Below, one piece after another: positions 1 through 7,572 of a stretch of DNA of 27,100 bases. This DNA is from an uncultured Lachnospiraceae bacterium (GTDB taxonomy: Bacteria > Bacillota > Clostridia > Lachnospirales > Lachnospiraceae). Where the stretch lies: assembly GCA_910586955.1 (NCBI GenBank), contig CAJUMM010000013.1:21329-48428 (forward strand), written 5' to 3'. Within the stretch, counting starts at the first letter, position 1; each line of letters starts with the position of its first letter. Position numbers and translations under genes: made by a program. The notes under the pieces are model-generated. The model saw only the letters and a list, made by a program, of their open reading frames with translations. It was not told the origin of the DNA and searched no databases.

Positions 1-1068
1 TCGATGGGCGACTCGTTGTCTCCGATATGCTTCCAGCTCCCGGACCGGATTTTGGCAAAGCTTTCCCCTCTTCACAGACAATTCCCTGGGAATGGTCATC
101 ATATGCTGCCATCCGTCCTCCACCGTGGGGTTCACATAATACTCCTCCACATCCGGCAGACCCATCCATGCAATCTGAATCCGTCTTGCGTCCTCCGCCA
201 AAAAAGTCTGGGGTGCATAGAAATCAAAGCCGCCGTCCAGTTCCCAAAAGCCACTCGTTTCCACGACTGCCGGAAACTCTTCCTCCAGAAAACAGGCCGT
301 ACTTTGATATATATTTTGATACTTAAGGCCCCAGGCCGGAACCCCTTGGGGTGAAATACACAGCACCCGCCTGCCGTCCACTTCATACAGATCCGGGCAT
401 TCCCACATATATCCGAAATACTCTTTGGATTCTATGGGGCCCTGATATGTCCAGTGCTTTTTGTCCTCAGAAGAAAAAATCAGCGCCGCACCTCTATTTT
501 CTTTTGTCCGGGCACCCAGTATCATGTAATATCTTCCCTCCGCCTTCCACACCTTGGGATCCCGGACATGGCAGGTCAAACCGGAAGGATAATCAGCCCC
601 GGTCATTAAGAGCTCCTTCTTCTCAAAAACCCCGCCCTCCCCGCTGATCGCCAGGACTGTGTTGGACTGCCGCCCCGTCACAATATAGTCGTACTCTCCC
701 TGCATCTTTACATTTCCCGTGTAAAACGTATAGATTTTTCCCTCCTCCACCAGGGCAGAGCCGGAGTAAACCCCGTGACAGTCAAAGGGCTGATCCGGAA
801 AATGAGAAAGCCCCTGAAACTCCCAGTGAAGAAGGTCCCTGCTGGTACAGTGGCCCCAGAATTTCAATCCTCCCTTCACCTGGAAGGGGGAAAACTGATA
901 AAAAGCATGATAAATCCCGTCCATCTGGCACAAACCATTGGGATCGTTAAGCCAGCCAAAAGGAGGTGTAAGATGCAGAAGCGGTCTCCACCGATCCGAG
1001 CCGCCTTCTCCCCGGCGCTTCTGCTCCTCTTCAAATAATTTTTCCCATAAAGCCTGCTGGGCGTTCAT
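1..1068 (-). CDS. Glycoside hydrolase family 32 (sucrose-6-phosphate hydrolase / beta-fructofuranosidase), partial
   Basis: The frame is open from ATG at 1068 to the window edge and encodes 356 residues, so roughly the last 130 of a normal GH32 enzyme (about 480-500) are missing. It hydrolyses terminal beta-fructosides such as sucrose or sucrose-6-phosphate. The three GH32 catalytic motifs are visible: WLNDPNG with nucleophile D42, RDPKV with transition-state stabiliser D170, and ECPD with acid/base E223. No signal peptide is seen, so the enzyme is probably cytoplasmic. The start follows AAAGGAGAG with good spacing. A LacI-type gene lies directly upstream and an 18-bp operator matching the one before that gene sits between them, so repression by that regulator and induction by sucrose, fructose or their phosphates is likely. 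The family is clear; the exact substrate (sucrose, sucrose-6-P or fructan) is not settled by sequence. Confidence 0.93.
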   Translation of the reverse strand, partial: MNAQQALWEKLFEEEQKRRGEGGSDRWRPLLHLTPPFGWLNDPNGLCQMDGIYHAFYQFSPFQVKGGLKFWGHCTSRDLLHWEFQGLSHFPDQPFDCHGVYSGSALVEEGKIYTFYTGNVKMQGEYDYIVTGRQSNTVLAISGEGGVFEKKELLMTGADYPSGLTCHVRDPKVWKAEGRYYMILGARTKENRGAALIFSSEDKKHWTYQGPIESKEYFGYMWECPDLYEVDGRRVLCISPQGVPAWGLKYQNIYQSTACFLEEEFPAVVETSGFWELDGGFDFYAPQTFLAEDARRIQIAWMGLPDVEEYYVNPTVEDGWQHMMTIPRELSVKRGKLCQNPVRELEAYRRQRVAHR

Positions 1069-1123
1069 AACATCTCTCCTTTACCTTAGACTCATGCTTT
1101 CGAACTGTCATTCTCTCTATTTT

Positions 1124-1149
1124 CTTTTGTGAATACGTATTCACAAAAG
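1124..1149. promoter_or_regulatory. LacI-family operator before GH32 gene
   Basis: This is a perfect 26-bp palindrome centred on CG at 1136/1137, with core TGTGAATACGTATTCACA. The core recurs at 2237-2254 in front of the regulator gene itself. Symmetry, the central CG and the presence at both promoters make it the probable binding site of the LacI-type protein encoded between the two copies. I could not identify a convincing -35/-10 pair for the GH32 gene around it. Confidence 0.85.
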
Positions 1150-1156
1150 TCCTGAT

Positions 1157-1182
1157 AAAAGAACAATTCCGAAAAACTGTTC
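1157..1182 (-). terminator. Possible weak terminator after lacI-type gene
   Basis: An imperfect hairpin (GAACAGTT pairing with AATTGTTC, one G-U pair) lies about 35 bp after the regulator stop codon. On the minus strand it is followed by TTTTATC. The T-run is short, so it may only partly separate the regulator transcript from the GH32 gene. Confidence 0.4.
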
Positions 1183-1217
1183 TTTCTTTTCTCTGCCTCA
1201 TTTCCCGTCATCTGCCT

Positions 1218-2210
1218 CTACCGGGGCGTTTCCCGGCTGGAGCTTCTCCTTGGAACCAGCTTTGCCAGCATAGGATGATCTTCCGCCTCCATGTCCTCTG
1301 GATGCTCCATTTTATAAAAAAGCTTCCTTACCGCAGCCGCAGCCATCTCCTCGTTGGGCTGGGAGACACTGGAAAGGGCCGGCCAGAGATACCCGCATAT
1401 ATACGTATTGTCAAAACCCACCAGCCCGGCCCTCTCCGGTATATCCACTCCCTGCCGCCGGAGAATCCCAAGCATCTGGGCGGCCCGCCTGTCATTGTAG
1501 GCAAAAATTCCCGTCCGTCCTCCCCAGCGCTCCAGGTGTGCAGACAATGCCGTCTCAATTACTTTAAAATCCTTGCTGACAATCACCGTCATCCGTTCCC
1601 GGCTCCCGGGATTCTTCTCTGCCAGAGCCCTGGCAAAGCCCTGGTACTTTACATCTGCCGGATCACCGAAAAAAATGAAATTATCGTAACCTTCCTCCAG
1701 AAGATGGATGCCTACCTGGGCCCCTGCCTCCACATGATCCACATAGAAGCAGTCCATACCGGCAGCCTGCCGGGTAATGATAACCGTGGGAATATCCAGA
1801 TGCCGGACCGTCTCTTTCCACTGGCGGGATCTCTCGTCTACGGGAACCGCAACCAAGCCGTCCACCCGGTAGCGCCGGACCACATCCAGGCACTCCCGTT
1901 CATGGCCCGGATCGTAGTTGGAATTAAATAAAATCAGGCTGTAGCCTTCTTTTCCCGCTTCCTGCTCAATATGTTTAACCAGATCTGCAAAAAAAGCATT
2001 GGATATATCCGTCAGGATCACCCCGATCAGGCGGGTTTTGCTGCCTGCTAAGCTCCGGGCCATAATATTCGGCTGAAAATCATGCTCCCTTGCACAGGCC
2101 AGGACCCGCTCCCGGATATCCGGATTTACCGCCTGGTTCCCGCTCAGCACACGGGAAACCGTGGGCTGGGAAACACCTGTGAGCTTTGCAATTTCCGTCA
2201 TGGTAATCAT
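1218..2210 (-). CDS. LacI/GalR-family transcriptional regulator of the sucrose/fructan locus
   Basis: 330 residues, the usual LacI-family length. An N-terminal helix-turn-helix (TEIAKLTGVSQPTVSRVLSG, residues 5-24) and hinge helix (to about residue 60) precede a periplasmic-binding-protein-like effector domain beginning at LIGVILTDISNAFFADLV. Start ATG 2210 follows GGAGGGAG; an in-frame ATG three codons later is possible. The gene is flanked by two identical operators, one at its own promoter and one before the GH32 gene, so it probably represses both and is relieved by a fructoside or sugar phosphate. Its role matches ScrR-type regulators, but the effector cannot be read from sequence. Confidence 0.92.
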   Translation of the reverse strand: MITMTEIAKLTGVSQPTVSRVLSGNQAVNPDIRERVLACAREHDFQPNIMARSLAGSKTRLIGVILTDISNAFFADLVKHIEQEAGKEGYSLILFNSNYDPGHERECLDVVRRYRVDGLVAVPVDERSRQWKETVRHLDIPTVIITRQAAGMDCFYVDHVEAGAQVGIHLLEEGYDNFIFFGDPADVKYQGFARALAEKNPGSRERMTVIVSKDFKVIETALSAHLERWGGRTGIFAYNDRRAAQMLGILRRQGVDIPERAGLVGFDNTYICGYLWPALSSVSQPNEEMAAAAVRKLFYKMEHPEDMEAEDHPMLAKLVPRRSSSRETPR

Positions 2211-2236
2211 AGCCCTGCTCTCCCTCCGGGAAACTT

Positions 2237-2254
2237 TGTGAATACGTATTCACA
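2237..2254. promoter_or_regulatory. LacI-family operator (autoregulatory)
   Basis: A perfect 18-bp palindrome, TGTGAATACGTATTCACA, identical to the core of the site at 1124-1149. It starts about 10 bp downstream of the -10 box of the regulator gene, so a bound repressor would cover the transcription start and block its own synthesis. Confidence 0.87.
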
Positions 2255-2264
2255 TCTTGCTAAA

Positions 2265-2293
2265 ATAATAACACCAGAATATCCGGCTGTCAA
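2265..2293 (-). promoter_or_regulatory. Sigma-A promoter of the LacI-type regulator
   Basis: On the minus strand, a consensus -35 TTGACA (2288-2293) and -10 TATTAT (2265-2270) are separated by exactly 17 bp. The operator follows immediately downstream. Confidence 0.85.
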
Positions 2294-2343
2294 TCAGCAG
2301 ATCTTCCAAATTTTTACCTTCCATTTTATGCAGATCGACGAAA

Positions 2344-2382
2344 GTGAAACAGCCGGAAACCTGTACATTTCCGGGGCTTCAC
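2344..2382 (-). terminator. Hairpin overlapping the alpha/beta hydrolase stop codon
   Basis: Inverted arms CCGGAAA/TTTCCGG (7 bp) and outer GTGAA/TTCAC form a long hairpin that begins at the stop codon of the hydrolase gene. The following minus-strand sequence, TTTCGTCG, has only a short T-run, so termination is plausible but not canonical. Confidence 0.4.
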
Positions 2383-3200
2383 AGAAACGCCTTCCCCCAT
2401 GTCTTTACAAACCTGCGTATATACCCGTTTACTGCTTCCGGCTGATCCACATTGGAGTTATGCCCCGCTCCCGGAATCCAGATTAAATCAAGCTTCTCTG
2501 TCTTCGCCCAATTTTTGTTATACCGTTTCGTAGAACCTGCCTTGTCTTTCTCCCCGCAGAGAAGCAGTACAGGACAGTCCAGGCGGTAGGGCAGATCTGC
2601 CTCCATGGCCTCCCCCAGAATACCAAATCCCTGTTCCGCCAAAGCGCAGTACTCCTCCTTAGAATAAGACTGCGTAAAAGCATACATCATTCTGCGGCCG
2701 TATTCCGTCTCGGAACAGCCCCTGGCCCCGTCATACCGGAGGCGTCTCCAGGGATAACTGCGGTATATAGGCCCGGTCCTCTTTAAAAGCCAGATTTCCG
2801 CCTCCGTGACATAGCGCCTCTTAAGAGGCGCCGAGTCGATGGAGATAAATCCCGCCGCCTCCCCCGGATACCGTTCCAGAAAGCACTGGGACACATAGCC
2901 GCCCATGGACTGGCCGATAAGAACCGGCTTCCTAATCCCTTCTCTCTCCAGAATGTCATGGAGCCAGCAGGCCTTGTCCATCAAAGAAAAGGTAAGGCGA
3001 AAAGGCCTGGAATGTCCGTGGCCCGGCGCATCCCAAACAAAAATATTGTATTCCTCTTCAAACTCTTCCACCTGTTTTAGGAAAAGCCGGTGATCCGCAG
3101 TCAGTCCCGGCAGAAACACCAGCGCTGCCCGATCCGACTGCAGCTCATTGCACCAGTAGACAATGGTTCCCAGTTCTGTGGAATAGCTCTTTCTTTTCAT
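2379..3200 (-). CDS. Alpha/beta hydrolase fold protein
   Basis: 273 residues of the alpha/beta-hydrolase superfamily. Visible are the oxyanion region LPGLTADHRLF (about 30-40), the DAPGHGHS loop (57-64), the nucleophile elbow GQSMGG with S98, an acid in CGEKD (D219) and the histidine in GAGHNSN (H247), so the catalytic triad is complete. Substrate is unknown; the fold covers esterases, lactonases and peptidases. No signal peptide. The frame extends upstream to 3260, but ATG 3200 is chosen because GGAAGGAG (3210-3217) lies nine bases before it and the longer version would overlap the HD gene. That HD gene stops four bases before this start, so the two are translationally coupled. Confidence 0.85.
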   Translation of the reverse strand: MKRKSYSTELGTIVYWCNELQSDRAALVFLPGLTADHRLFLKQVEEFEEEYNIFVWDAPGHGHSRPFRLTFSLMDKACWLHDILEREGIRKPVLIGQSMGGYVSQCFLERYPGEAAGFISIDSAPLKRRYVTEAEIWLLKRTGPIYRSYPWRRLRYDGARGCSETEYGRRMMYAFTQSYSKEEYCALAEQGFGILGEAMEADLPYRLDCPVLLLCGEKDKAGSTKRYNKNWAKTEKLDLIWIPGAGHNSNVDQPEAVNGYIRRFVKTWGKAFL

Positions 3201-3204
3201 ATGG

Positions 3205-3792
3205 CTAAACTCCTTCCATCTCCTCCGCCACCTGGGCCTCACAGGAACGCATGGCCTCAATAGTCATAGAAAAGAGCTTGTCCAGCTCCCAGCCAAGAGC
3301 CTGGGCTCCGTCCCGGATCACATCCCTGGAACATCCGGCCGCAAAGCGTTTATCCTTGAACTTCTTCTTCAGGCTGGAAACCTCCATATCCATCACACTC
3401 TTGGACGGACGCATCCGGGCTGCCGCCCCGATAAGCCCCGTCAGCTCATCCGCCGCAAAAAGGACTTTTTCCATCTCATGCTCCGGCTTTACCTCCGTCA
3501 CCAGACCGTAGCCATGGCTGCAGACTGCGTGAATCAGTTCTTCCTCTCCACCGCCTTCCCGCAAAAGTTCCGGGGCCTTTCGGCAGTGTTCCTCCGGATA
3601 CTCCTCAAAGTCAATATCGTGGAGAAGTCCGGCAATTCCCCAGAAATCTTCTTCTTCCCCATAACCAAGCTCCTTGGCATACCAGCGCATAACGCCCTCC
3701 ACGGTGAGGCCGTGAAGAATGTGGAAGGGTTCCTTGTTGTGCTTTTTCAGAAGCGCCAGGGCTTCTTCTCTTGTCAGTTTTGTTGCTTTCAT
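3205..3792 (-). CDS. HD-domain metal-dependent phosphohydrolase-like protein
   Basis: 195 residues. The HD signature is LLHDIDFEEYPEEH with H58-D59; further candidate metal ligands are H27, H93 (CSHG) and D115 (AADELTGLI), which together make up the H...HD...D pattern of the family. HD proteins usually hydrolyse phosphomonoesters or nucleotides, but this subtype, common in Clostridia, has no assigned substrate that I know of. Start ATG 3792 is preceded by AGGAG. It is the first gene of a two-gene unit with the alpha/beta hydrolase. No membrane segment or partner domain is seen. Confidence 0.83.
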   Translation of the reverse strand: MKATKLTREEALALLKKHNKEPFHILHGLTVEGVMRWYAKELGYGEEEDFWGIAGLLHDIDFEEYPEEHCRKAPELLREGGGEEELIHAVCSHGYGLVTEVKPEHEMEKVLFAADELTGLIGAAARMRPSKSVMDMEVSSLKKKFKDKRFAAGCSRDVIRDGAQALGWELDKLFSMTIEAMRSCEAQVAEEMEGV

Positions 3793-3860
3793 AAATACAG
3801 ATCTCCTATTTCAGTTTTATTTTAGTCCCTTTTGAAAAAATGAATTAACGTATACCGGAC

Positions 3861-4006
3861 GCATTACAGAATCCCCATCCCATCCGGAACACGCTTTCGC
3901 TCCATTCAAACGCAACAGTACTAGGCTCACGCTGCGCCTGCGGCTTGCGTTCCCCAAGGACTGGCGTTTTCATAGGGTTCCGGCTAAGATAGGGATTCTG
4001 TAATGC
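3861..4006 (+). repeat. 146-bp structured intergenic element, copy A
   Basis: The ends are inverted repeats: GCATTACAGAATCCC at the left and its reverse complement at the right. Just inside, CCGGAAC pairs with GTTCCGG. A further internal stem, CAGTACT with AGGACTG (one mismatch), encloses a GC-rich apical part. The flanks GGAC (left) and TGTC (right) may extend the element to 3857-4010. It aligns end to end without gaps with the reverse complement of copy B, which has the same 146-bp length. The blocks ATCCCATCCGGAAC, CGCTCCATTCAAACGCA and GCGTTTTCATAGGG are nearly identical in both copies, while the stems differ. Confidence 0.8.
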
Positions 4007-4174
4007 TGTCTGCGAAAATCATTTATTTCCCTAAATAACTGCTTTTAAACCTCATGTTTTATCAATGCCAGCTGACAGGAAAGTGCCGGGCCCTCCAAAT
4101 GGGGGGGGTAGATGCGTCTATGTCCAGAAAAAAGTAAGACAACTGGAAGATGAATGTTCAGCTGGAGGCTGCCA

Positions 4175-4320
4175 GCGGTTCAGGAACCTTATCTTAGCCG
4201 GAACCCTATGAAAACGCCGGCGCTTAATGAGTCCAAGCGGCATGCGCCGGGCGAATTTAGCACCGCTGCGTTTGAATGGAGCGGGAGCGCGTTCCGGATG
4301 GGATAAGGTTCCTGAACCGC
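4175..4320 (-). repeat. 146-bp structured intergenic element, copy B (inverted relative to A)
   Basis: Terminal inverted repeats are GCGGTTCAGGAACCTTATC and its exact reverse complement (19 bp). Read on the minus strand it aligns with copy A over its full length, sharing the inner blocks but not the outer stem sequence. The internal stem CGGTGCT/AGCGCCG replaces copy A's CAGTACT/AGGACTG, again keeping most pairs. It starts about 66 bases after the nucleoside-kinase stop codon, in the same orientation as that transcript, so it could be transcribed as the 3' end of the long operon. Confidence 0.8.
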
Positions 4321-4386
4321 GTCCGCCCTCACCCCCAACTTCCAGTTTATCAGCCAGCCAGTCATCCATGATTGTCTGCCCGCTTA

Positions 4387-6045
4387 TTACACCCGGAAGC
4401 ACCCGCCCCCGATAAACTCCCGGACCAGGGAATTTTCCGGAATAAAGGAGCTGTCCACGCCTACAAAGTAATCCAGGAACTTCAGAAGCCGCTTTGCTTC
4501 CATATACTCCGGGGCATCCCGGTCGATGCCGAAAAGGATGGGCTCCGCATATTGCTTCAGAACGGAAAGCTCATAAATCAGCGCAGAGTTGAACATGGCA
4601 TCCGCCTCCTCCTGGTAGGGGAAAATATTCTCCTCCTCTCCCCTTCGGACCGAGGGCCACATGCCGATGGTCCGGGCCGCACTGGAACCCCTGGTCCGGG
4701 CATCCCGGACCATACGGCGGATCAAACGGCCGTCCGTGGTGGGAATCCGGTTGTGTTCATCCACGTTAAGCTGGGTCAGGGCGCTGATATAAATCTTGAA
4801 TTTGCTCTCATGGGGCAGGCTGTGGGACAGCCGGTCATTGAGGCAGTGAATCCCCTCCAGCACCAGAATGTCATCCGGCCCCAGGGTCATGTAATCGCCG
4901 TTGTACTCCTTCTTTCCCGTCTTAAAGTTGAAATGGGGAAGCTCCACGGTCTTTCCCTCCAGCAGCTCGCACATCTGCCGGTTAAACAGCTCGATATCAA
5001 TAGCCTCCAGGCATTCAAAGTTATAATTCCCGTCCGAATCCTTGGGCGTCTGCTCCCGCTCCACAAAATAGTTGTCAACGGCAATGGGGTGGGGCTTTAA
5101 ACCTGCCGCCGAGAGCTGGATGGACAGCCGGTGGGAGAAGGTGGTCTTTCCGGAAGAGGAAGGACCCGCAATCATAATAAACTTCCTGCTGCTGTCCTCT
5201 GCAATGCTCCGGGCAATCTCCGCAATCTTCCGCTCCTGAAGGGCCTCCTGGGTCATTACAAGCTGCTGCATCCCTCCTCTGGAAATGCAGTCGTTCAAAT
5301 CACCTACTGTGGAAATTCCCAGCATATCTCCCCATTCCACCGCCTGGCGCATCACCTGAAAAATCTTTCCCTGGGGCTTAAAAGGCGGAATGCTCCTGGG
5401 ATCCTTCCGATCCGGAAACTGGATCACAAAGCCTCCCTCATAGAGATGAAGATCGAAATATTTCAGATAACCTGCGTCCGGAACCATATATCCGTAAAAA
5501 TAATCCTCAAAATCTCCCATCTTGTAAATGTTAACCCTGGACGCCCGCCGGTACCGGAACAGTTTCTCTTTGTCGTACATCCGGTGTTCATGGAAAATCT
5601 TCAAAGCCTGATCCGTATTCACATTACGCTTTTCAATGGGCAGCTTCTTCTCCACATACTCCAGCATTTTCTCCCGGACTGCCTTAAGGAAAGCCTCATC
5701 CAGGCTTAAGTCTCCTTCCAGAGTGCAGTAATACCCGCTGCTCAAAGAGTGCTGCACCTGGGCCCGGTGCACAGCCTCATTTCCCGCCACCTTGTACACG
5801 GCTTTCATCAGCATCAGCGTCAGGCTTCTCCGGTAGGCCTGATATCCGGCCGGATCCGCCGTGGTATAGAAAACCAGCTCGCAGTCCCCGGAGAGTTTTT
5901 TGTTAAGCTCCCGCAGACGCTTATCCGCAGACACCAGCACAATATCCCAGTCATAGTCCTTCTGATGCTCCCGGGCAATTTCCTGATAAGCCGTTCCCAC
6001 CGGGTATTCATATTGTTTTCCGTTGATTGTCACCTTTGCATTCAT
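4387..6045 (-). CDS. Nucleoside (uridine-type) kinase with N-terminal TGS-like domain
   Basis: 552 residues. An N-terminal ubiquitin-like TGS-type segment (1-60, beginning VTINGKQYEYPVGT) and a threonyl-tRNA-synthetase-like second domain (about 70-240) precede a P-loop kinase of the uridine kinase/phosphoribulokinase family. Walker A is GPSSSGKTT (294-302), followed by the substrate region VDNYFVER (323-330) and LVLEGIHCLN. Start ATG 6045 follows GAGGAGG. This is the longer clostridial architecture rather than the 210-residue Udk; the ThrRS-like part may sense nucleotide or RNA, but this is not established. It is the last gene of the run from the sigma factor, 14 bases after the Nif3-like gene, and structured element B follows it. 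Confidence 0.85.
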   Translation of the reverse strand: MNAKVTINGKQYEYPVGTAYQEIAREHQKDYDWDIVLVSADKRLRELNKKLSGDCELVFYTTADPAGYQAYRRSLTLMLMKAVYKVAGNEAVHRAQVQHSLSSGYYCTLEGDLSLDEAFLKAVREKMLEYVEKKLPIEKRNVNTDQALKIFHEHRMYDKEKLFRYRRASRVNIYKMGDFEDYFYGYMVPDAGYLKYFDLHLYEGGFVIQFPDRKDPRSIPPFKPQGKIFQVMRQAVEWGDMLGISTVGDLNDCISRGGMQQLVMTQEALQERKIAEIARSIAEDSSRKFIMIAGPSSSGKTTFSHRLSIQLSAAGLKPHPIAVDNYFVEREQTPKDSDGNYNFECLEAIDIELFNRQMCELLEGKTVELPHFNFKTGKKEYNGDYMTLGPDDILVLEGIHCLNDRLSHSLPHESKFKIYISALTQLNVDEHNRIPTTDGRLIRRMVRDARTRGSSAARTIGMWPSVRRGEEENIFPYQEEADAMFNSALIYELSVLKQYAEPILFGIDRDAPEYMEAKRLLKFLDYFVGVDSSFIPENSLVREFIGGGCFRV

Positions 6046-6059
6046 TTACCTTATCCTCC

Positions 6060-6830
6060 TCAAATCACTGTAAAGGGCTGTGAAATCTCCGCCGCTGCCA
6101 CCAGAAGCTCCGGGAAACATTTCTCCAGAAGTTTCCGGATATCTTCTATATAGATATGTTCAATCCCGTAATGCCCCGCGTCAATAATGGCCATGCCGCA
6201 GCCGTCCATATCAATCCCTGTATGGTGATCGATATCCCCGGTGATCAGCACATCTGCACCGGCCTCCAGGGCCGGAGGAGCCATACTCTTTCCTGCCCCT
6301 GGGGAAATGGCAGCCGTCTTTACCATCTTATTCAAATCTCCGAAAATCTTTACATTGGGAAGCCCGAAGGCTTTCTTCACCATTTCGGCGCAGTCTTTCA
6401 GGGTCATGGAAGCGGGAAGAGTTCCCACCCGGCCAATTCCCTCTCCGCCATAGACCTCCTCCAGAACAAGGGCGCTCTTAAGTCCTATCCGCCCGGCAGC
6501 AAGCTCCGCCATCCCCATTACGTCATAGTTGGTGTGCATGGCATAATAGGTAATATCATTGCGGATAAGCCGGAGGAGCCGGGAACCTGTGTAATCCTCA
6601 GCCGTCACCCTCTTGATACTGCCGAAAATCATGGGGTGGTGGGTCAAAAGCAAGTCCGCTTTCCACCGGATGGCCGCATCCACCACCTCATCCGTGGCAT
6701 CCAAGGCAATGTACACCCGCCGGACCTCCCGCTCCCGATCTCCCGCCAGCAAGCCCACATTATCCCAATCGCAGGCATATACAAGAGGATAGCGCTCCTC
6801 CAGCAAGTCAAAAATATCCTGGCATTTCAT
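6060..6830 (-). CDS. Nif3-like dinuclear metal-centre protein
   Basis: 256 residues, the short form of the Nif3/YqfO/YbgI family without the PII-like insertion of the Bacillus protein. Typical motifs: WDNVGLLAG (22-30), LLLTHHP with metal ligands H64 and H65, MHTNYD with H99 and D103, TGDIDHH (198-203), and DAGHYGIE with H220 and E224. The family forms hexameric rings with a two-metal site; annotations as GTP cyclohydrolase I type 2 exist but the physiological function is uncertain. It sits 24 bases after trmK, the same pairing as in Bacillus (trmK-yqfO), with AGGAGG-type ribosome binding site before ATG 6830. Confidence 0.92.
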   Translation of the reverse strand: MKCQDIFDLLEERYPLVYACDWDNVGLLAGDREREVRRVYIALDATDEVVDAAIRWKADLLLTHHPMIFGSIKRVTAEDYTGSRLLRLIRNDITYYAMHTNYDVMGMAELAAGRIGLKSALVLEEVYGGEGIGRVGTLPASMTLKDCAEMVKKAFGLPNVKIFGDLNKMVKTAAISPGAGKSMAPPALEAGADVLITGDIDHHTGIDMDGCGMAIIDAGHYGIEHIYIEDIRKLLEKCFPELLVAAAEISQPFTVI

Positions 6831-6854
6831 CTCCCTAAGCCTCCTCCGTTCTCT

Positions 6855-7571
6855 TTAAAGCCTCTCCAGCAGTTTCTCCAGCATCCGGATTTCCTGCTCT
6901 ACCTCTGCCCGGCGCTTCCGGATCCGCAGCTTCCCCTTTGGCGCTTCCTCTTCTGCAGTATCCGGAAGATTCCCCAGAACCTCTTCTCCAGCCCTGAGCC
7001 TTGTTTCCAAAAATTCTTTCCACACCTCCGGGGAGCATTGAAGCTCCGGTTTCCCGTACCGGTATTCTTCCTCTCTATAGGCTTCTGCCGGAATGCCCGG
7101 AACCGCCCGGAACATAGGGTAGTACTTCCCATCCTCCAGCACCATATCCTCCCGGACAATCTGGAACCCGTTCCCCAAAAGCCACCTGCGCACCCGGTTA
7201 ATCTCAGATTGGGGCTGCAGAATCAGTTCTCCCACACCTTCCAGCTTTTCCCGCCCTTTCGACAGAATCCGGACAGTCAGAGGACCTCCCATTCCTGCAA
7301 TCAGCACCGTGTCCGCCTCCCCCGGGTGAAGGCTTGAAAGCCCGTCCCCCAGCCTCGTCTCTATGTACGCCTCCAGGCCTGCTTCCCGGATATGGGCCTT
7401 TGCCCTCTCAAGAGGCCCTCTGTGGATATCCATGGCGGCTGCCCAGGAAATCCGTTTCTTTTCATAAAGATAAATGGGAACATATCCGTGATCTGTTCCC
7501 ACATCTGCCAGGCGGCTGCCCTCCGTCACCATATCTGCCAGGCGTTCCATCCGTTTTGACAGCTTCACCAT
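6855..7571 (-). CDS. trmK: tRNA (adenine-22-N1)-methyltransferase
   Basis: 238 residues. A class I SAM-dependent methyltransferase fold at the N-terminus: SAM-binding DVGTDHGY (23-30), acidic D48 at the end of strand 2, RLGDGL (73-78), AGMGG (92-96), and QPQSEINRVRRWL. The C-terminal part (about 175-238) is charged and helical, as in the TrmK family, which methylates A22 of tRNA-Ser and related tRNAs. The gene begins one base after the sigma-factor stop codon, so coupling is likely, and precedes the nif3-like gene as in Bacillus and other Firmicutes. Confidence 0.92.
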   Translation of the reverse strand: MVKLSKRMERLADMVTEGSRLADVGTDHGYVPIYLYEKKRISWAAAMDIHRGPLERAKAHIREAGLEAYIETRLGDGLSSLHPGEADTVLIAGMGGPLTVRILSKGREKLEGVGELILQPQSEINRVRRWLLGNGFQIVREDMVLEDGKYYPMFRAVPGIPAEAYREEEYRYGKPELQCSPEVWKEFLETRLRAGEEVLGNLPDTAEEEAPKGKLRIRKRRAEVEQEIRMLEKLLERL

Positions 7572-7572
7572 A

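Larger units (their letters stand above)
3793..4386. other. Gene-free interval carrying two structured repeat elements
   Basis: No convincing gene lies in these 594 bases. They contain element A (3861-4006), element B (4175-4320) and about 170 bases between them that include a run of eight G (about 4100-4107). Short frames here cross the repeats and have no recognisable protein content. No clear promoter was found for the HD gene that reads leftward from 3792. Confidence 0.75.

Noticed and set aside
4100..4107. Run of eight G as a phase-variation tract
   Set aside because: It lies in a gene-free interval, away from any start codon or promoter I can identify.
4118..4402. A 94-residue minus-strand frame covering element B
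   Set aside because: It is produced by the structured repeat and its flanks, has no ribosome site and no recognisable protein features, and overlaps the kinase stop codon.
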